Shown here in pieces: positions 26,937-35,527 of a stretch of DNA of 64,000 bases. The notes beneath the pieces are model-generated. The model saw nothing but the letters and a program-made list of their open reading frames with translations, was not told the DNA's origin and ran no database searches. A program made the translations under genes and the position numbers. The DNA lies in contig PLBY01000052.1 of the NCBI GenBank assembly GCA_003134655.1, positions 97,089 through 161,088 of the forward strand. Reading direction: 5' to 3'. This stretch comes from Acidobacteriaceae bacterium. Its GTDB lineage: Bacteria; Acidobacteriota; Terriglobia; Terriglobales; Acidobacteriaceae. The stretch's first letter is position 1; every line of letters starts with the position of its first letter.

Positions 26937-27698
26937 GTGCACGCAGATGCACATCCCGCAAAAATACGCGCGCTGATTGTCGACGATGAACCCTTGGCGC
27001 GCAGCAACCTTGTCGTGTTGTTGCGCGGCGATCCGGAAATCGGAATCGTTGGCGAGTGCAGCTCTGGAGAAGAGGCCCTGAGCGAGATCAGAGTCGCGAA
27101 TCCCGATCTGCTTTTTCTCGATGTGCAGATGCCGGAGTGTGACGGATTCGATGTACTCGAGTTGCTGGGTAGCAATCTGCCGCCCGCGATTGTCTTTGTC
27201 ACTGCATACGACCAGTACGCGCTGCGGGCTTTCGAAGCGGGCGCGCTCGACTACCTGCTGAAGCCGTTCGACAACGCCCGCTTTGAACTCGCCCTCAGCC
27301 GCGCCAAACAAAGGATCCGCCTCGGCAGAGACCGCACGCAAAAGCTGGAGCGCGTCGCCATCAAGAACGCCGGGCAGGTCTGCTTCGTGAAGATCTCCGA
27401 GATCGATTGGATCGAAGCCGCCGACTATTACGCCTGCCTGCACGTTGGACCGAAAAGCCACCTGTTGCGCCGCACTCTGTCGGACCTGGAAGATGACCTG
27501 GACCCAAATATCTTTTGCCGCGTCCACCGATCGAGCATCGTGAACCTGGAGCGCGTCCGAAGATTGAAGCTCCGGCAGGACGGCGAATACGAGGTCTTGC
27601 TCGACAACGGCGCGACCGTCCGCCTGAGCCGCCGCTACCGCAAACACCTGCAAGCGCGACTGGGCGTCCGCAAAGGTGTGGTGCAGGACGCAGACTAG
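26937..27698 (+). CDS. LytTR-family response regulator
   Basis: 253 residues, GTG start. Receiver domain (about 10-125): IVDDEPLARSN acidic pair, phospho-acceptor Asp62 in LLFLDVQMPECDG, VTAYD and LKPFDN with the conserved Lys. The C-terminal LytTR DNA-binding domain (about 145-245) shows VKISEIDWIEAADYYACLH and FCRVHRSSIVNLERVRRL. Partner of the upstream kinase. LytTR regulators bind paired direct repeats; targets cannot be identified from this window. Confidence 0.92.
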   Translation: MHADAHPAKIRALIVDDEPLARSNLVVLLRGDPEIGIVGECSSGEEALSEIRVANPDLLFLDVQMPECDGFDVLELLGSNLPPAIVFVTAYDQYALRAFEAGALDYLLKPFDNARFELALSRAKQRIRLGRDRTQKLERVAIKNAGQVCFVKISEIDWIEAADYYACLHVGPKSHLLRRTLSDLEDDLDPNIFCRVHRSSIVNLERVRRLKLRQDGEYEVLLDNGATVRLSRRYRKHLQARLGVRKGVVQDAD

Positions 27699-27716
27699 CC
27701 TCACCCGAGGCCTTGT

Positions 27717-27789
27717 CATCCTGAGGCCCGAGCCCTTTGCGGGCCGAAGAGCCTGCCCTGAGCTTGTCGAAGGGATCTATGCACTCGTC
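27717..27789. repeat. Dispersed repeat of the tgtcatcctgag type
   Basis: Starts tgtcatcctgaggcccgag, with an internal short palindrome (ggcccgagccctttgcgggcc) and the tail cgaagggatctatgcactcg. It shares its first 12 bases with the copies at 3909 and 31570. The right-hand inverted end is not present, so this copy is one-sided. It lies in the 210-bp spacer after the LytTR gene. Confidence 0.55.
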
Positions 27790-27908
27790 GTCGGCGCGGA
27801 TGCTGCCAGGAACGGTCGGGGCGACACCGCTGAGGGCCGCGCTCTACCCGGACGCGTGAACGGTTCGCGCATTCAAGAAGCAAAGGCGGGTCAGGCAGAC
27901 CCTCGTCA

Positions 27909-28688
27909 TCACCTCGGGGATCCACTGTTCGCCGGGACGTTCGTCCAGTGGTCGACCAGCGTTTGGCCTGCCTGTAGCTGTTCTGGCGTCATCTTGGCGG
28001 CCAGTTCCTTCAGAGCTTTTTCGCTGTGTTTGTATCCGCCGCGGCTGGCCAGCGTGTACCACATGTACGCTCTGGAGTAGTCGGCGGACGCGCCCTGATG
28101 AACGATGTGTTCTCCCATTTCAAACTGGGCGCGCGCCAGACCCTGCTTGGCGGCCTTCTCCAGATAGCTCAAGCCCGTCTGTTCATCCTTAGGGGTATCT
28201 TTGCCTTTGAAATATGCGTTTGCGAGTTCCAATTCTGATTTGGCATCGCCCGAGTTCGCTCGCCTCGCCAGGTCCGCAATGCTGGGGCCGGCCCCGGGAA
28301 AATGGAAATCGACTTCCACGACGATTTCTGCGGCGACTGGCTTGCCATCCTTCAGCGCAGGCCGGAACTTCCACGAGCGAACTGCTTCCAGCGCCTTCTC
28401 GTCGAGTCCCATGCCGATTGGGTTGATCACTCGGATGTTCCTCGGATTGCCATCCGCCCCGACAATCAGCTTCAGGATGCACGTAGCCTGATACTTGGCG
28501 GCGCGAGCTTCCTCGGAAAATTCAGCAGGAGGTGCGTACGTGACGCGTGGAGGGGTCACATTAGGGCCCCCCTTCGTCACTACCTCGGGCGCGTCCTGCG
28601 TTTGCGCGCCCTGCGTTTGCGCAGCCAGCATGCCGGCCGCGCCAATCGTGGCAGCCAGACCTAAGACGAGGAATGTCTTCGAGCGCAT
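27909..28688 (-). CDS. TonB-C domain fused to Sel1-like repeats, secreted
   Basis: 259 residues. Signal peptide (FLVLGLAATIGAAGMLAA), then a TonB-C-like domain (about 55-130: LKLIVGADGNPRNIRV, GLDEKALEAVRSWKFRP) and two or three Sel1-type helical repeats (SELELANAYFKGKDTPKDEQ, GLSYLEKAAKQGLARAQFEM, SRAYMWYTLASRGG). Sel1 repeats bind protein partners. The TonB-C part resembles that of the 769-1215 protein. Probably a periplasmic adaptor; no receptor gene is nearby. Confidence 0.78.
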   Translation of the reverse strand: MRSKTFLVLGLAATIGAAGMLAAQTQGAQTQDAPEVVTKGGPNVTPPRVTYAPPAEFSEEARAAKYQATCILKLIVGADGNPRNIRVINPIGMGLDEKALEAVRSWKFRPALKDGKPVAAEIVVEVDFHFPGAGPSIADLARRANSGDAKSELELANAYFKGKDTPKDEQTGLSYLEKAAKQGLARAQFEMGEHIVHQGASADYSRAYMWYTLASRGGYKHSEKALKELAAKMTPEQLQAGQTLVDHWTNVPANSGSPR

Positions 28689-28740
28689 GCTGGGTCGGAG
28701 TCTAGCACAGGGCCGCGTGCGCCATCGCGGACTGGCTGCC

Positions 28741-28767
28741 CCATCCGTCGCGGTTTTCGACGGATGG
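28741..28767. repeat. Intergenic hairpin ccatccgtcg
   Basis: The 10-bp stem ccatccgtcg / cgacggatgg has loop cggtttt. Its loop is the reverse complement of that of the hairpin at 28843. No T-run follows. Together they occupy most of the interesting part of the 274-bp spacer 28689-28962. Confidence 0.5.
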
Positions 28768-28842
28768 GAACCGATACTGCTGGCACCAAGGGGCCGCGCA
28801 CCGAATTATTTCAAGGAAGACATTCTGGATTGAGGTCCGTGG

Positions 28843-28876
28843 GGCCCAGGCTTCGAAAACCGCGAAGCCTGGGGCC
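28843..28876. repeat. Intergenic hairpin ccaggcttcg
   Basis: The 10-bp stem ccaggcttcg / cgaagcctgg surrounds the loop aaaaccg and is extended by flanking ggcc bases. It is probably another REP-like element. Confidence 0.5.
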
Positions 28877-28962
28877 GCCAAAGCCGCGGCAGTACATGCA
28901 GGCTTAGGGTGGGCAACCCCGTCCGCCCCCTCATTGCTATGTAACTTCCCGCCCACGGCGCA

Positions 28963-30000
28963 TTATGATTTGGTGTTCTTCTGGAGTATTGTTTGGAACT
29001 TTCCGATTGTGTGCTTACGCCATTCGTCCGGGAACTCCAGGCTGAGGGCCACCCTGGTGAGGCCTACATGTGCAAAGAACACCCCTGCTTCGATGCGCTC
29101 GCGTTTACTGGCCGCGCTGCGCTTAGGATCGTTGCGGATGTCTTTCACCGTCTTAGCATCCTCGGCAAGCGTTTCATGGTGCCGTTTCAAGATCACCTTG
29201 ATCAGAGCATCCGAAGTAGTTACACCAAGCGTGTTTAGATCGCTCAACAGATCCGCATAGTTTTCTCCGTCTGCACTCTTGTTCGCCTTAGGCCAACTCG
29301 CATCAAGGATCTGTTGGAGCGTATCGACATTCAACGGCTCACTAGGTGCCGGGCTCTGCGCCACCTCAGACCTATAGCTGTCCCGCGCCGACAGCACACG
29401 CTCGAATTCAAGATCGACGGTCTCTAGCAGGGCGGAGACGCGATAAATTGCACGCCTCAGTTCTGGTGGAACGGCTCCCTCGTTCTTGTATTGCAGGGTC
29501 TGGGACGCCTCGGCCCAAATGTGTTGAGCCGTTGTTCGCACTTGGATCTCAGCCTTGAGGTTGTCGAGCCCGGCCATCGTTGGAACACCAAGCCATCCCT
29601 CTGGGAGTTCCACCAAAAAGTGGACCGAGGAATAACCAAACTGATCCTCTTTCAATCGCTTAACCGTGTCATAGCGATCTACGATCTTGAAATTCTTTTC
29701 TACGAGCGAGCACACTCGGTCTACATCGCGCGTAAACTGCAACACAATCCGAAAACCAACGAGGTCTTGCAAGTCCCGCACCCCACCAAGTGACAGTGAT
29801 ACCCTCTCTAGTTTCTCAGCGATTGACGCCCAGGACTTCACGCGATGCTGAACAGGAAAAGCCAAAGACACATTCCGATAAAGGAGCTGAGCCAGTTGGT
29901 GATCTATTTCCTGATCGAGTTGCGTCAGGAGCGGGAGGATGGAAGTGTGTTCCTTCTCCAACTGCACCAGATCGTACTCGGGCTTTTTCGTCATCGTCAC
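28963..30000 (-). CDS. RelA/SpoT-domain (p)ppGpp synthetase-like protein
   Basis: 345 residues (GTG at 30000, with aaagg 4 bases upstream; ATG at 29994 is the alternative). The nucleotidyltransferase fold of small alarmone synthetases is visible: HRVKSWASIAEKLER, VRDLQDLVGFRIVL with the metal-binding Asp, DQFGYSSVHFLVELP, and KAEIQVRTTAQHIWAE with the catalytic Glu. The usual EH in the last motif is replaced by SQ (AEASQTLQYK). There is no hydrolase domain and no TGS/ACT region, but a helical C-terminal extension of about 140 residues follows. It may make (p)ppGpp or act as a toxin-like nucleotide or tRNA pyrophosphokinase; the sequence alone does not decide. Confidence 0.8.
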   Translation of the reverse strand: MTMTKKPEYDLVQLEKEHTSILPLLTQLDQEIDHQLAQLLYRNVSLAFPVQHRVKSWASIAEKLERVSLSLGGVRDLQDLVGFRIVLQFTRDVDRVCSLVEKNFKIVDRYDTVKRLKEDQFGYSSVHFLVELPEGWLGVPTMAGLDNLKAEIQVRTTAQHIWAEASQTLQYKNEGAVPPELRRAIYRVSALLETVDLEFERVLSARDSYRSEVAQSPAPSEPLNVDTLQQILDASWPKANKSADGENYADLLSDLNTLGVTTSDALIKVILKRHHETLAEDAKTVKDIRNDPKRSAASKRERIEAGVFFAHVGLTRVALSLEFPDEWRKHTIGKFQTILQKNTKS

Positions 30001-30024
30001 CGCGCCTTTGGGGCCATGCGCGGG

Positions 30025-30030
30025 ATTGTA
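30025..30030 (-). promoter_or_regulatory. Candidate -10 box of the RelA/SpoT-like gene
   Basis: On the minus strand this reads tacaat, about 25 bases before the start codon. The -35 region 17 bases further up (cagatg) is weak, so support is limited. The 263-bp spacer 30001-30263 must hold divergent promoters; nothing else is clear in it. Confidence 0.35.
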
Positions 30031-30263
30031 GCACCGTTAACCCAGCACATCTGAGCTATGGGGGTGGCGATACCCGCCCTGGGCTACCCGCGCAGGAATT
30101 TCACCAGCATCGGCCACTCGCCTGAATCATCTCGCGGCTTGTTGGGGCCATGGCTCCAAGTCAAATTGAAGCACGGGAACCTTAGCTTCTCGATTGTGGC
30201 CGCCGCTTTCTGGCGATCGGCGGGTGGCCCACGGAGTTAAAATCCTCCACGAGGCTGTTCTTC

Positions 30264-31154
30264 ATGGTTTTCTTACCGCCAACACCGGATCTTGCACTCT
30301 ACCTCAACGGGTTGAGTTTGCTATTTAACGTTTACGTTTCACAGAAGCCAGGCGTCGCAGCGCAGTTGGCGGAACTCATCGAGGAATTGAAGAGTCTTAA
30401 GCCCTCAGCGCAATCCCAGACCCGAGCAGAGTTGGACAAGCGTCTGGAGGAGAAGTTACTCCCCTCAGTTGGGCAGGTCGAGACAGAAGCTGTGAAGAGG
30501 GATATTGACCTCGTCACCGTCTTTGCGGAGCCAGTACGCGTGGAGGATTTCGACTACTTAAGCACCATGACCATCTACGGGAGTAAGTATGCCGCTCTCG
30601 CGGACAAGGCATCTCTATTTGAACTTCGGGGAGCAATTGGCAAAGAAGAGTCGGTGCTTGTGCTGCCGACAGCTGGATCTCGCCTGTTCAGTGCCAACGA
30701 CTTAGCCAATTTCATTTGTGCAAGCACCAGTCCAGAGTACATGCGACCCGTAAGCGTCAGTTCCTTCGATGCTCTATTGACAAAGACTGGATCGAAGTTT
30801 GGGCTCAGGTTCTATATAACTGGTAAATTTAACGTTACTTACCGAATGACTGCTGAATCCCGGAACCTGGAAATCGGATGCGGATACGACCTCGCGGTCG
30901 AAGGTCGGAAAAACTGGATCAAACTCGAAAAGCGAAGAGCGATAGAAGGCTTCCAGTGGGTCAGTAAGAGACTTGAAGCCAGAGAGGTGCTGAGATTTAT
31001 GCACGCAATGCGCAGTGATGTTATGAAATATGTGACTGAACTAAAGGAAGAACAGTCCTTGATCCACGGCGGCATTTCTTCCCTTTTGCAAGAGGTCACA
31101 CAATTCTTCGATAAGACACAACAGAATCAACTGACATTGAAAGCCCAAGAGTGA
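30264..31154 (+). CDS. Unrecognised protein, divergent from the RelA/SpoT-like gene
   Basis: 296 residues. I do not recognise the family. The N-terminus (LALYLNGLSLLFNVYVSQKPG) is mildly hydrophobic, then comes a charged helical segment (AAQLAELIEELKSLKPSAQ, LDKRLEEKLLPSVGQVETE), a mixed alpha/beta middle (VRVEDFDYLSTMTIYGSKYAA, FGLRFYITGKFNVTYRM) and a helical C-terminus (LLQEVTQFFDKTQQNQ). No enzyme motif or signal peptide is seen. Codon use is more A/T-rich than neighbouring genes. Its divergent placement next to the synthetase suggests a joint accessory module; this is inference. Confidence 0.6.
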   Translation: MVFLPPTPDLALYLNGLSLLFNVYVSQKPGVAAQLAELIEELKSLKPSAQSQTRAELDKRLEEKLLPSVGQVETEAVKRDIDLVTVFAEPVRVEDFDYLSTMTIYGSKYAALADKASLFELRGAIGKEESVLVLPTAGSRLFSANDLANFICASTSPEYMRPVSVSSFDALLTKTGSKFGLRFYITGKFNVTYRMTAESRNLEIGCGYDLAVEGRKNWIKLEKRRAIEGFQWVSKRLEAREVLRFMHAMRSDVMKYVTELKEEQSLIHGGISSLLQEVTQFFDKTQQNQLTLKAQE

Positions 31155-31569
31155 ATCCAATGTTGCGAAAACTGGGGACAGGAGGGTGGAGTGCACCCCA
31201 ATTGTTTGGCCCAAAATGGGAAAGTCGCTGACTGGCGGAACGCTCCCTTCGGCATTTCTGATCAGCTCTTTTTCCACAGCCCTCCACAACAAAAATCCCA
31301 TTTCCTGTGACGTACAACCTTGACTGAGAATTTTGAAAAGCCCAAGCTCGATCCATGCGCGAGGGCTCTTCCAACCAGTTCTCCACTACCGATCCATTGA
31401 GCGGCACTCGGCTCGCAGCTAAGTCCTTATTCTGGAAGATTTTAGCTGCAACTCCTTGCGGCTCAAGATTTTGCGGGGATCAGGGGGTATACCGAGGTAG
31501 CAAGTTCTTATGAATCAGGATTTTAGGAGACTGCACGAAAAAAATTCGAGGTGTAGATCTCATGAAGAT
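31155..31569. other. Non-coding spacer of about 415 bp
   Basis: I find no supported gene, RNA or clear repeat here. Its base composition is lower in GC than the surroundings, in keeping with the preceding gene, and it leads into the palindromic repeat at 31570. Confidence 0.5.
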
Positions 31570-31677
31570 TGTCATCCTGAGCAACGCGAAGGACCCATGC
31601 ACTTGCTGGCGGCATCGGAGCTGACGGCAATTGCATAGATCCTTCGGCCCGCAAAAAGCGCGGGCCTCAGGATGACA
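31570..31677. repeat. 108-bp element with inverted tgtcatcctgag termini
   Basis: The left end tgtcatcctgag and the right end ctcaggatgaca are perfect inverted repeats. Inside are gcaaggaccc-like sequence and a palindrome cccgcaaaaagcgcggg. The most complete copy of the family also seen at 3909 and 27717. It lies just downstream of the convergent S9 peptidase gene. Confidence 0.7.
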
Positions 31678-31687
31678 AGTCTTGCGA

Positions 31688-33832
31688 TCAGTTCGAAGCT
31701 GGCACGCCGCCGTACTTCTGCAGCCACTTCAACTCCTCGCGGACTTTGATTTTGCCGTGCCAGGGATTCTTCGACAGCGAGTGGCCTTCGCCGGGGAAGA
31801 CGAGCAGCTTGTTCGGAATGCCGAGCGAGTAGAGCGCGTGCTCGAGCAAGTAGTCTTCGAGCACGGCGACGCGAATGTCGTCGGCGCCGGCCACCATGTG
31901 CGTGGGCGTGCGGACTTTGTCCATTTGGAAGATGGCGGCTTCGTCGTGATAGCGCTGCGCGGCTTCCCAGGGACGTCCGCCGAGGAAGTAGGCGTCGTCC
32001 ATGGTGGTGTCGTCGTTGCCCCAGTTGCCGATGTGCTCGACCGCGCCCGCGCCGGTGACGGCGGCCTTGAAGCGCGTGGTCTGGGTGATGAGCCAGTTGG
32101 TCATGTATCCGCCATAGCTGTAGCCGCCGATGGTAAGGCGGTCGGGATCGGCGATGCCGTCTTTCACCAGCGCGTCGACGCCGGAGAGAATGTCCTTGCC
32201 CGGCCGCGAGACCAGTTGCGGAACGATCTGCATCAGGAACTTGTCGCCGTATCCGGTCGAGCCGCGGTAGTTGGGTTCGAAGACCAGCCATCCATTCGTC
32301 GCGGCCAGACCGGCCCACTGGTACCAGTCGGCTTCAAAGTGATTGCCGTCGGCGTCGGCGGGACCTCCGTGGATGAAGGTCAGCATGGGCAGGTGCTTCG
32401 CTTCAAATTTGCCCGGAGGATAGATCAGCATGCCTTCGACGGTAGTGCCGTCGTCGGCCTTCCACTGGTAGGGCTTGCCCTGCGGCAGATCGCGCTCGGT
32501 GAAGAGCTTGTTGAAGGAAGTGATGGCGCGGGCTTGATCAAGCTTGTCGGCGCTGTCGGCGAGATAGACTTCGTCGGGCTTGCCCAGCGACGAGTAGACG
32601 AAGGCCACGCGGGGAGAGTGCGCGGCGACCGAGATTCCGGCGTAGGTGCCGGGCCATCCGCTGATGCGGTGCAGCGACTCCGCGGGCTTGGTGACGGAAT
32701 ACATTTGGACTTCGGTGCCGATGCGGGCCGACGTCAGCACCGTGTCAGCAGCGACGACATAGTGCTCGACAGGGCCGATGAAGTCTTTGCTCCATTGCTC
32801 AATGGCACCCGACTCTGTATCGACCGAGTAGAGATGCGGCTGGAGGTCGCGGTAGGGTCCGGACACGTCCCCAACTTCGACGCTGAAGAAGATGTGGCGG
32901 CTGTCGTTGGACCAGCGTGGGCGGATTTCGGCGGCCTGGTTCTGGGTGATGCGGCGCGGTTGGGTCGTCGCCGCCTGCAAGTCGACCACATAGATCTCGA
33001 CGTCTTCGTATTTTTCCTGACGCTGGTTGATGGCGTTGCTCACGAACGCGAGTTTGTGGCCATCGGGCGAGGTGACAAGGCCATCGACGCGCAATGGCGA
33101 GGATGCGATGGCGCGGGTGCCGGGCGTGAGGTCGGGCTGCTCTTCGGGCTCGCCTTCTTTCTTTGCAGCTTTCGTCGGGGCGGCGGCGTGGTGCGCCAGA
33201 GCAACCGACAGGTCGAGTGCGAAGATCGTGTCACCGCGCTCGGCCGTGCGATATTGCACGACGTCTTTCCACTCTTGCTTGTAGTCGTCCTTCTGCTTTC
33301 GCGTCCAGGGCTGGCGCGTGGAGAAGTAGATGGTCTTCGAATCGGCCGACCACGAGAAGGAGTGGACGTCTTCTTCTCCCTGGGTTACGGGGAAGGCTTC
33401 GCCGCCGTTGGGCGAGATGAGGTAGATCTGACTGGCGGCCTCGTCTTTCGAGTCCGCATCCGAATCTGCGTCGCCGCCCTTCTCCGCGGAAGTCTTGCGC
33501 TCCGAGAGGAAGGCGATCCAGCGGCCGTCAGGCGACCACTTCGGATCGGAGTCGTGTCCGGATTGCGTCAACTGAATCAGATTGCCAACAGAGCCGCCGC
33601 CCTTGCCGTCGTCGTGATAGAGCCAGAGATCGGTGCGGAAGATTTGCTGGTCCCAATCCGCGCGCTCGGTCGCGATGACCACCGAGTTGCCGTCAGGCGA
33701 AACCTCAACCGCGGGAAAGCTGACGGAGTTGAAGAACTCGTCGAGCGTCACCTTGGGCTTGCTTTGAGCCATCACGGCGAGCGCACAGGTCAACATCATC
33801 AGGGCGATCAGGGCAGTTTTGTGGAGTCGCAT
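31688..33832 (-). CDS. S9 family (prolyl oligopeptidase-type) secreted peptidase
   Basis: 714 residues from ATG 33832, which begins the signal peptide LIALMMLTCALAVMAQ; the frame is open upstream but without family sequence. A WD40/TolB-like propeller (about 40-420, with SPDGNSVVIATERADWD and WSPDGRWIAFLSER) precedes the alpha/beta-hydrolase domain. The catalytic Ser is in GGYSYGGYMTNW (about residue 570), the Asp in AGADDIRVAVLE, the His in GEGHSLSKNPWHG. It resembles dipeptidyl aminopeptidase/acylaminoacyl peptidases acting outside the cytoplasm on oligopeptides. Confidence 0.92.
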   Translation of the reverse strand: MRLHKTALIALMMLTCALAVMAQSKPKVTLDEFFNSVSFPAVEVSPDGNSVVIATERADWDQQIFRTDLWLYHDDGKGGGSVGNLIQLTQSGHDSDPKWSPDGRWIAFLSERKTSAEKGGDADSDADSKDEAASQIYLISPNGGEAFPVTQGEEDVHSFSWSADSKTIYFSTRQPWTRKQKDDYKQEWKDVVQYRTAERGDTIFALDLSVALAHHAAAPTKAAKKEGEPEEQPDLTPGTRAIASSPLRVDGLVTSPDGHKLAFVSNAINQRQEKYEDVEIYVVDLQAATTQPRRITQNQAAEIRPRWSNDSRHIFFSVEVGDVSGPYRDLQPHLYSVDTESGAIEQWSKDFIGPVEHYVVAADTVLTSARIGTEVQMYSVTKPAESLHRISGWPGTYAGISVAAHSPRVAFVYSSLGKPDEVYLADSADKLDQARAITSFNKLFTERDLPQGKPYQWKADDGTTVEGMLIYPPGKFEAKHLPMLTFIHGGPADADGNHFEADWYQWAGLAATNGWLVFEPNYRGSTGYGDKFLMQIVPQLVSRPGKDILSGVDALVKDGIADPDRLTIGGYSYGGYMTNWLITQTTRFKAAVTGAGAVEHIGNWGNDDTTMDDAYFLGGRPWEAAQRYHDEAAIFQMDKVRTPTHMVAGADDIRVAVLEDYLLEHALYSLGIPNKLLVFPGEGHSLSKNPWHGKIKVREELKWLQKYGGVPASN

Positions 33833-33975
33833 AGGGTTCCCGGTGGGAAGAAGCGTTATACAACGGCGGATTCGTTCGAGGCAAGTTTGTGACTCAGGGT
33901 TGCTGCGGAACATGCGTTGCATGTACCCGTGTCTTCTATCGGACTTTTGTACTATTCTGCTACGCAACGCGCAGA

Positions 33976-35319
33976 TCAAACCGTGCTCCGTCTAGGACGA
34001 AGGCTTAACGCGAGCACCGCCAGCAACACGAATGGAAGGACCGCTGCCGTGCGAAGGGGAAGGGCGAAGACTGCTTTGGAGTAAAACACCTGGGGCGGGA
34101 GCACTGGTCGCAGCGTAATCAGGCCAAATGCGGCGATCCATGGCCACAGAAGAACTGCCGCTCCAATAGCCACAAGCGCCTTATGAGTCCAAGTCGATGA
34201 GAGTTCTCTCCAGTGATAGGAGACGAGAAAGATGGCAGGGAGCAGAATGACATGGTCCTGGAAGCCCTGACTGGGAAGTAATGTAACCGCCGTGATGCAC
34301 AGCACAGAACTCGAAGCCAACCAGAATTCGATGGAACTAGTGGCCAGGCTCCGCTTCCTCCATGACAGCAGCAGAGTCAGTAGGGCCGCCATTGTCCCCA
34401 GCAAGGCGGTTCCGCCCAGATTCGGGCCCAAGTAAAGTATCTCACCTATCAAGGGAGGCTTCGCGTAGCGAGGATATGCGAGTAGAACCCGGGCCCACGA
34501 GTGGATCCAATGCGGCCAAACAAGCATGGCCGCACCAACCAGCACCAAAATCGCCGAAAACAGGCCGATGCAAAAACGGCCTCGTTCCCGCCAATTATGC
34601 CAGCTCCAGACGAACAGATAAACCAGCACGAGAATGCTCATCTGCGGCTTGATTGTCGTGAAGGCCATAACTATCCCAGCCAGCAAGTGCCATCCGCGTT
34701 GCAGAGCGAAAAGGGACGCTGCGAGCAGGAATCCTACCAACAGGCCCAATTGGTCGGCATATAGACCTTCAAGAACAGGATAGCTACATAGGAGAAGCAA
34801 AACGATGGCAGCCAACGAAGATGGTGTCGGACGCAATGAAAGAGCTTGCACCCACAAAAAGACGCTCGCGATTGTCAGCCCGATCAGAAGGAGTGCGATA
34901 GCCACGCGCACTGTCGAGAAGGGAAACTGCGCAGCCGGCCAAAATAACAGATCCGTGAAAGCAGGATAGACGAAGGTCCGATAGTCCGGGGGCGGATCGG
35001 AAGGAAGGCGCGAGTCCAGAGTTCGACCGAACAGTCCCTGCTGGATTTTGCGAGTCATCTCGGGACTGTATGGATCACAGGCGGCTGGTATGCAGTCGTG
35101 CGAGGTCAGCCACACTGGGTAGAAGTCGTGCCCGAAGGCATAGCCGCCCACAAAATTGGCGGCTGCCTGTGCTCGGATGAGGCGGGGCATAAAGAGCCCC
35201 AAATAGTAGTCCAGCATTGATCCAGAGCCCAGCACAGCAAGAGCCAGGACAATTAGACCTTTGCGGAAACCGCGAGTCTGTGGATCACGAACAGTTGTAC
35301 CGCGAATGTTCAAATGCAT
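33976..35319 (-). CDS. Polytopic membrane protein, GT87/DUF2029-like
   Basis: About 447 residues from ATG 35319; an ATG at 35370 would add 17. Around ten hydrophobic helices. The first extracellular loop contains ANFVGGYAFGHDFYPVWLTS with the Asp typical of C-type glycosyltransferases, and PPDYRTFVYPAFTDLLFWP follows as in the DUF2029/GT87 family, which transfers mannose or arabinose from polyprenyl-phosphate donors in Actinobacteria. Specificity here is unknown. The gene is downstream of a lipoprotein gene on the same strand. Confidence 0.7.
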   Translation of the reverse strand: MHLNIRGTTVRDPQTRGFRKGLIVLALAVLGSGSMLDYYLGLFMPRLIRAQAAANFVGGYAFGHDFYPVWLTSHDCIPAACDPYSPEMTRKIQQGLFGRTLDSRLPSDPPPDYRTFVYPAFTDLLFWPAAQFPFSTVRVAIALLLIGLTIASVFLWVQALSLRPTPSSLAAIVLLLLCSYPVLEGLYADQLGLLVGFLLAASLFALQRGWHLLAGIVMAFTTIKPQMSILVLVYLFVWSWHNWRERGRFCIGLFSAILVLVGAAMLVWPHWIHSWARVLLAYPRYAKPPLIGEILYLGPNLGGTALLGTMAALLTLLLSWRKRSLATSSIEFWLASSSVLCITAVTLLPSQGFQDHVILLPAIFLVSYHWRELSSTWTHKALVAIGAAVLLWPWIAAFGLITLRPVLPPQVFYSKAVFALPLRTAAVLPFVLLAVLALSLRPRRSTV

Positions 35320-35527
35320 TCCTGGTGGAGATCGAGGACAACGGAGTCGAGAATTCACTCCTAGCTGCAACTCCGACGGATTCCTTTTGCGATTCCCGTC
35401 ATCCTATCGCACTCCATCCTGTGAAGCACGCGAGCAATCGGCAAAAAAACCATCCGCGCACAGCAAATGGTATAAGGCACAGAACTCAGCTGCAACAACT
35501 ACACAAGGTGTGCAGGACCGATAGCTG

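Noticed and set aside
30058..30240. Small open frame in the spacer between the synthetase-like and unknown genes
   Set aside because: No ribosome binding site and no recognisable sequence; the spacer is more simply a divergent promoter region.
31682..33892. Open frame of 736 codons on the + strand opposite the S9 peptidase gene
   Set aside because: Its Arg/Gly/Val-rich translation has no domain and simply mirrors codon bias of the intact peptidase gene on the minus strand, which carries a complete catalytic triad.
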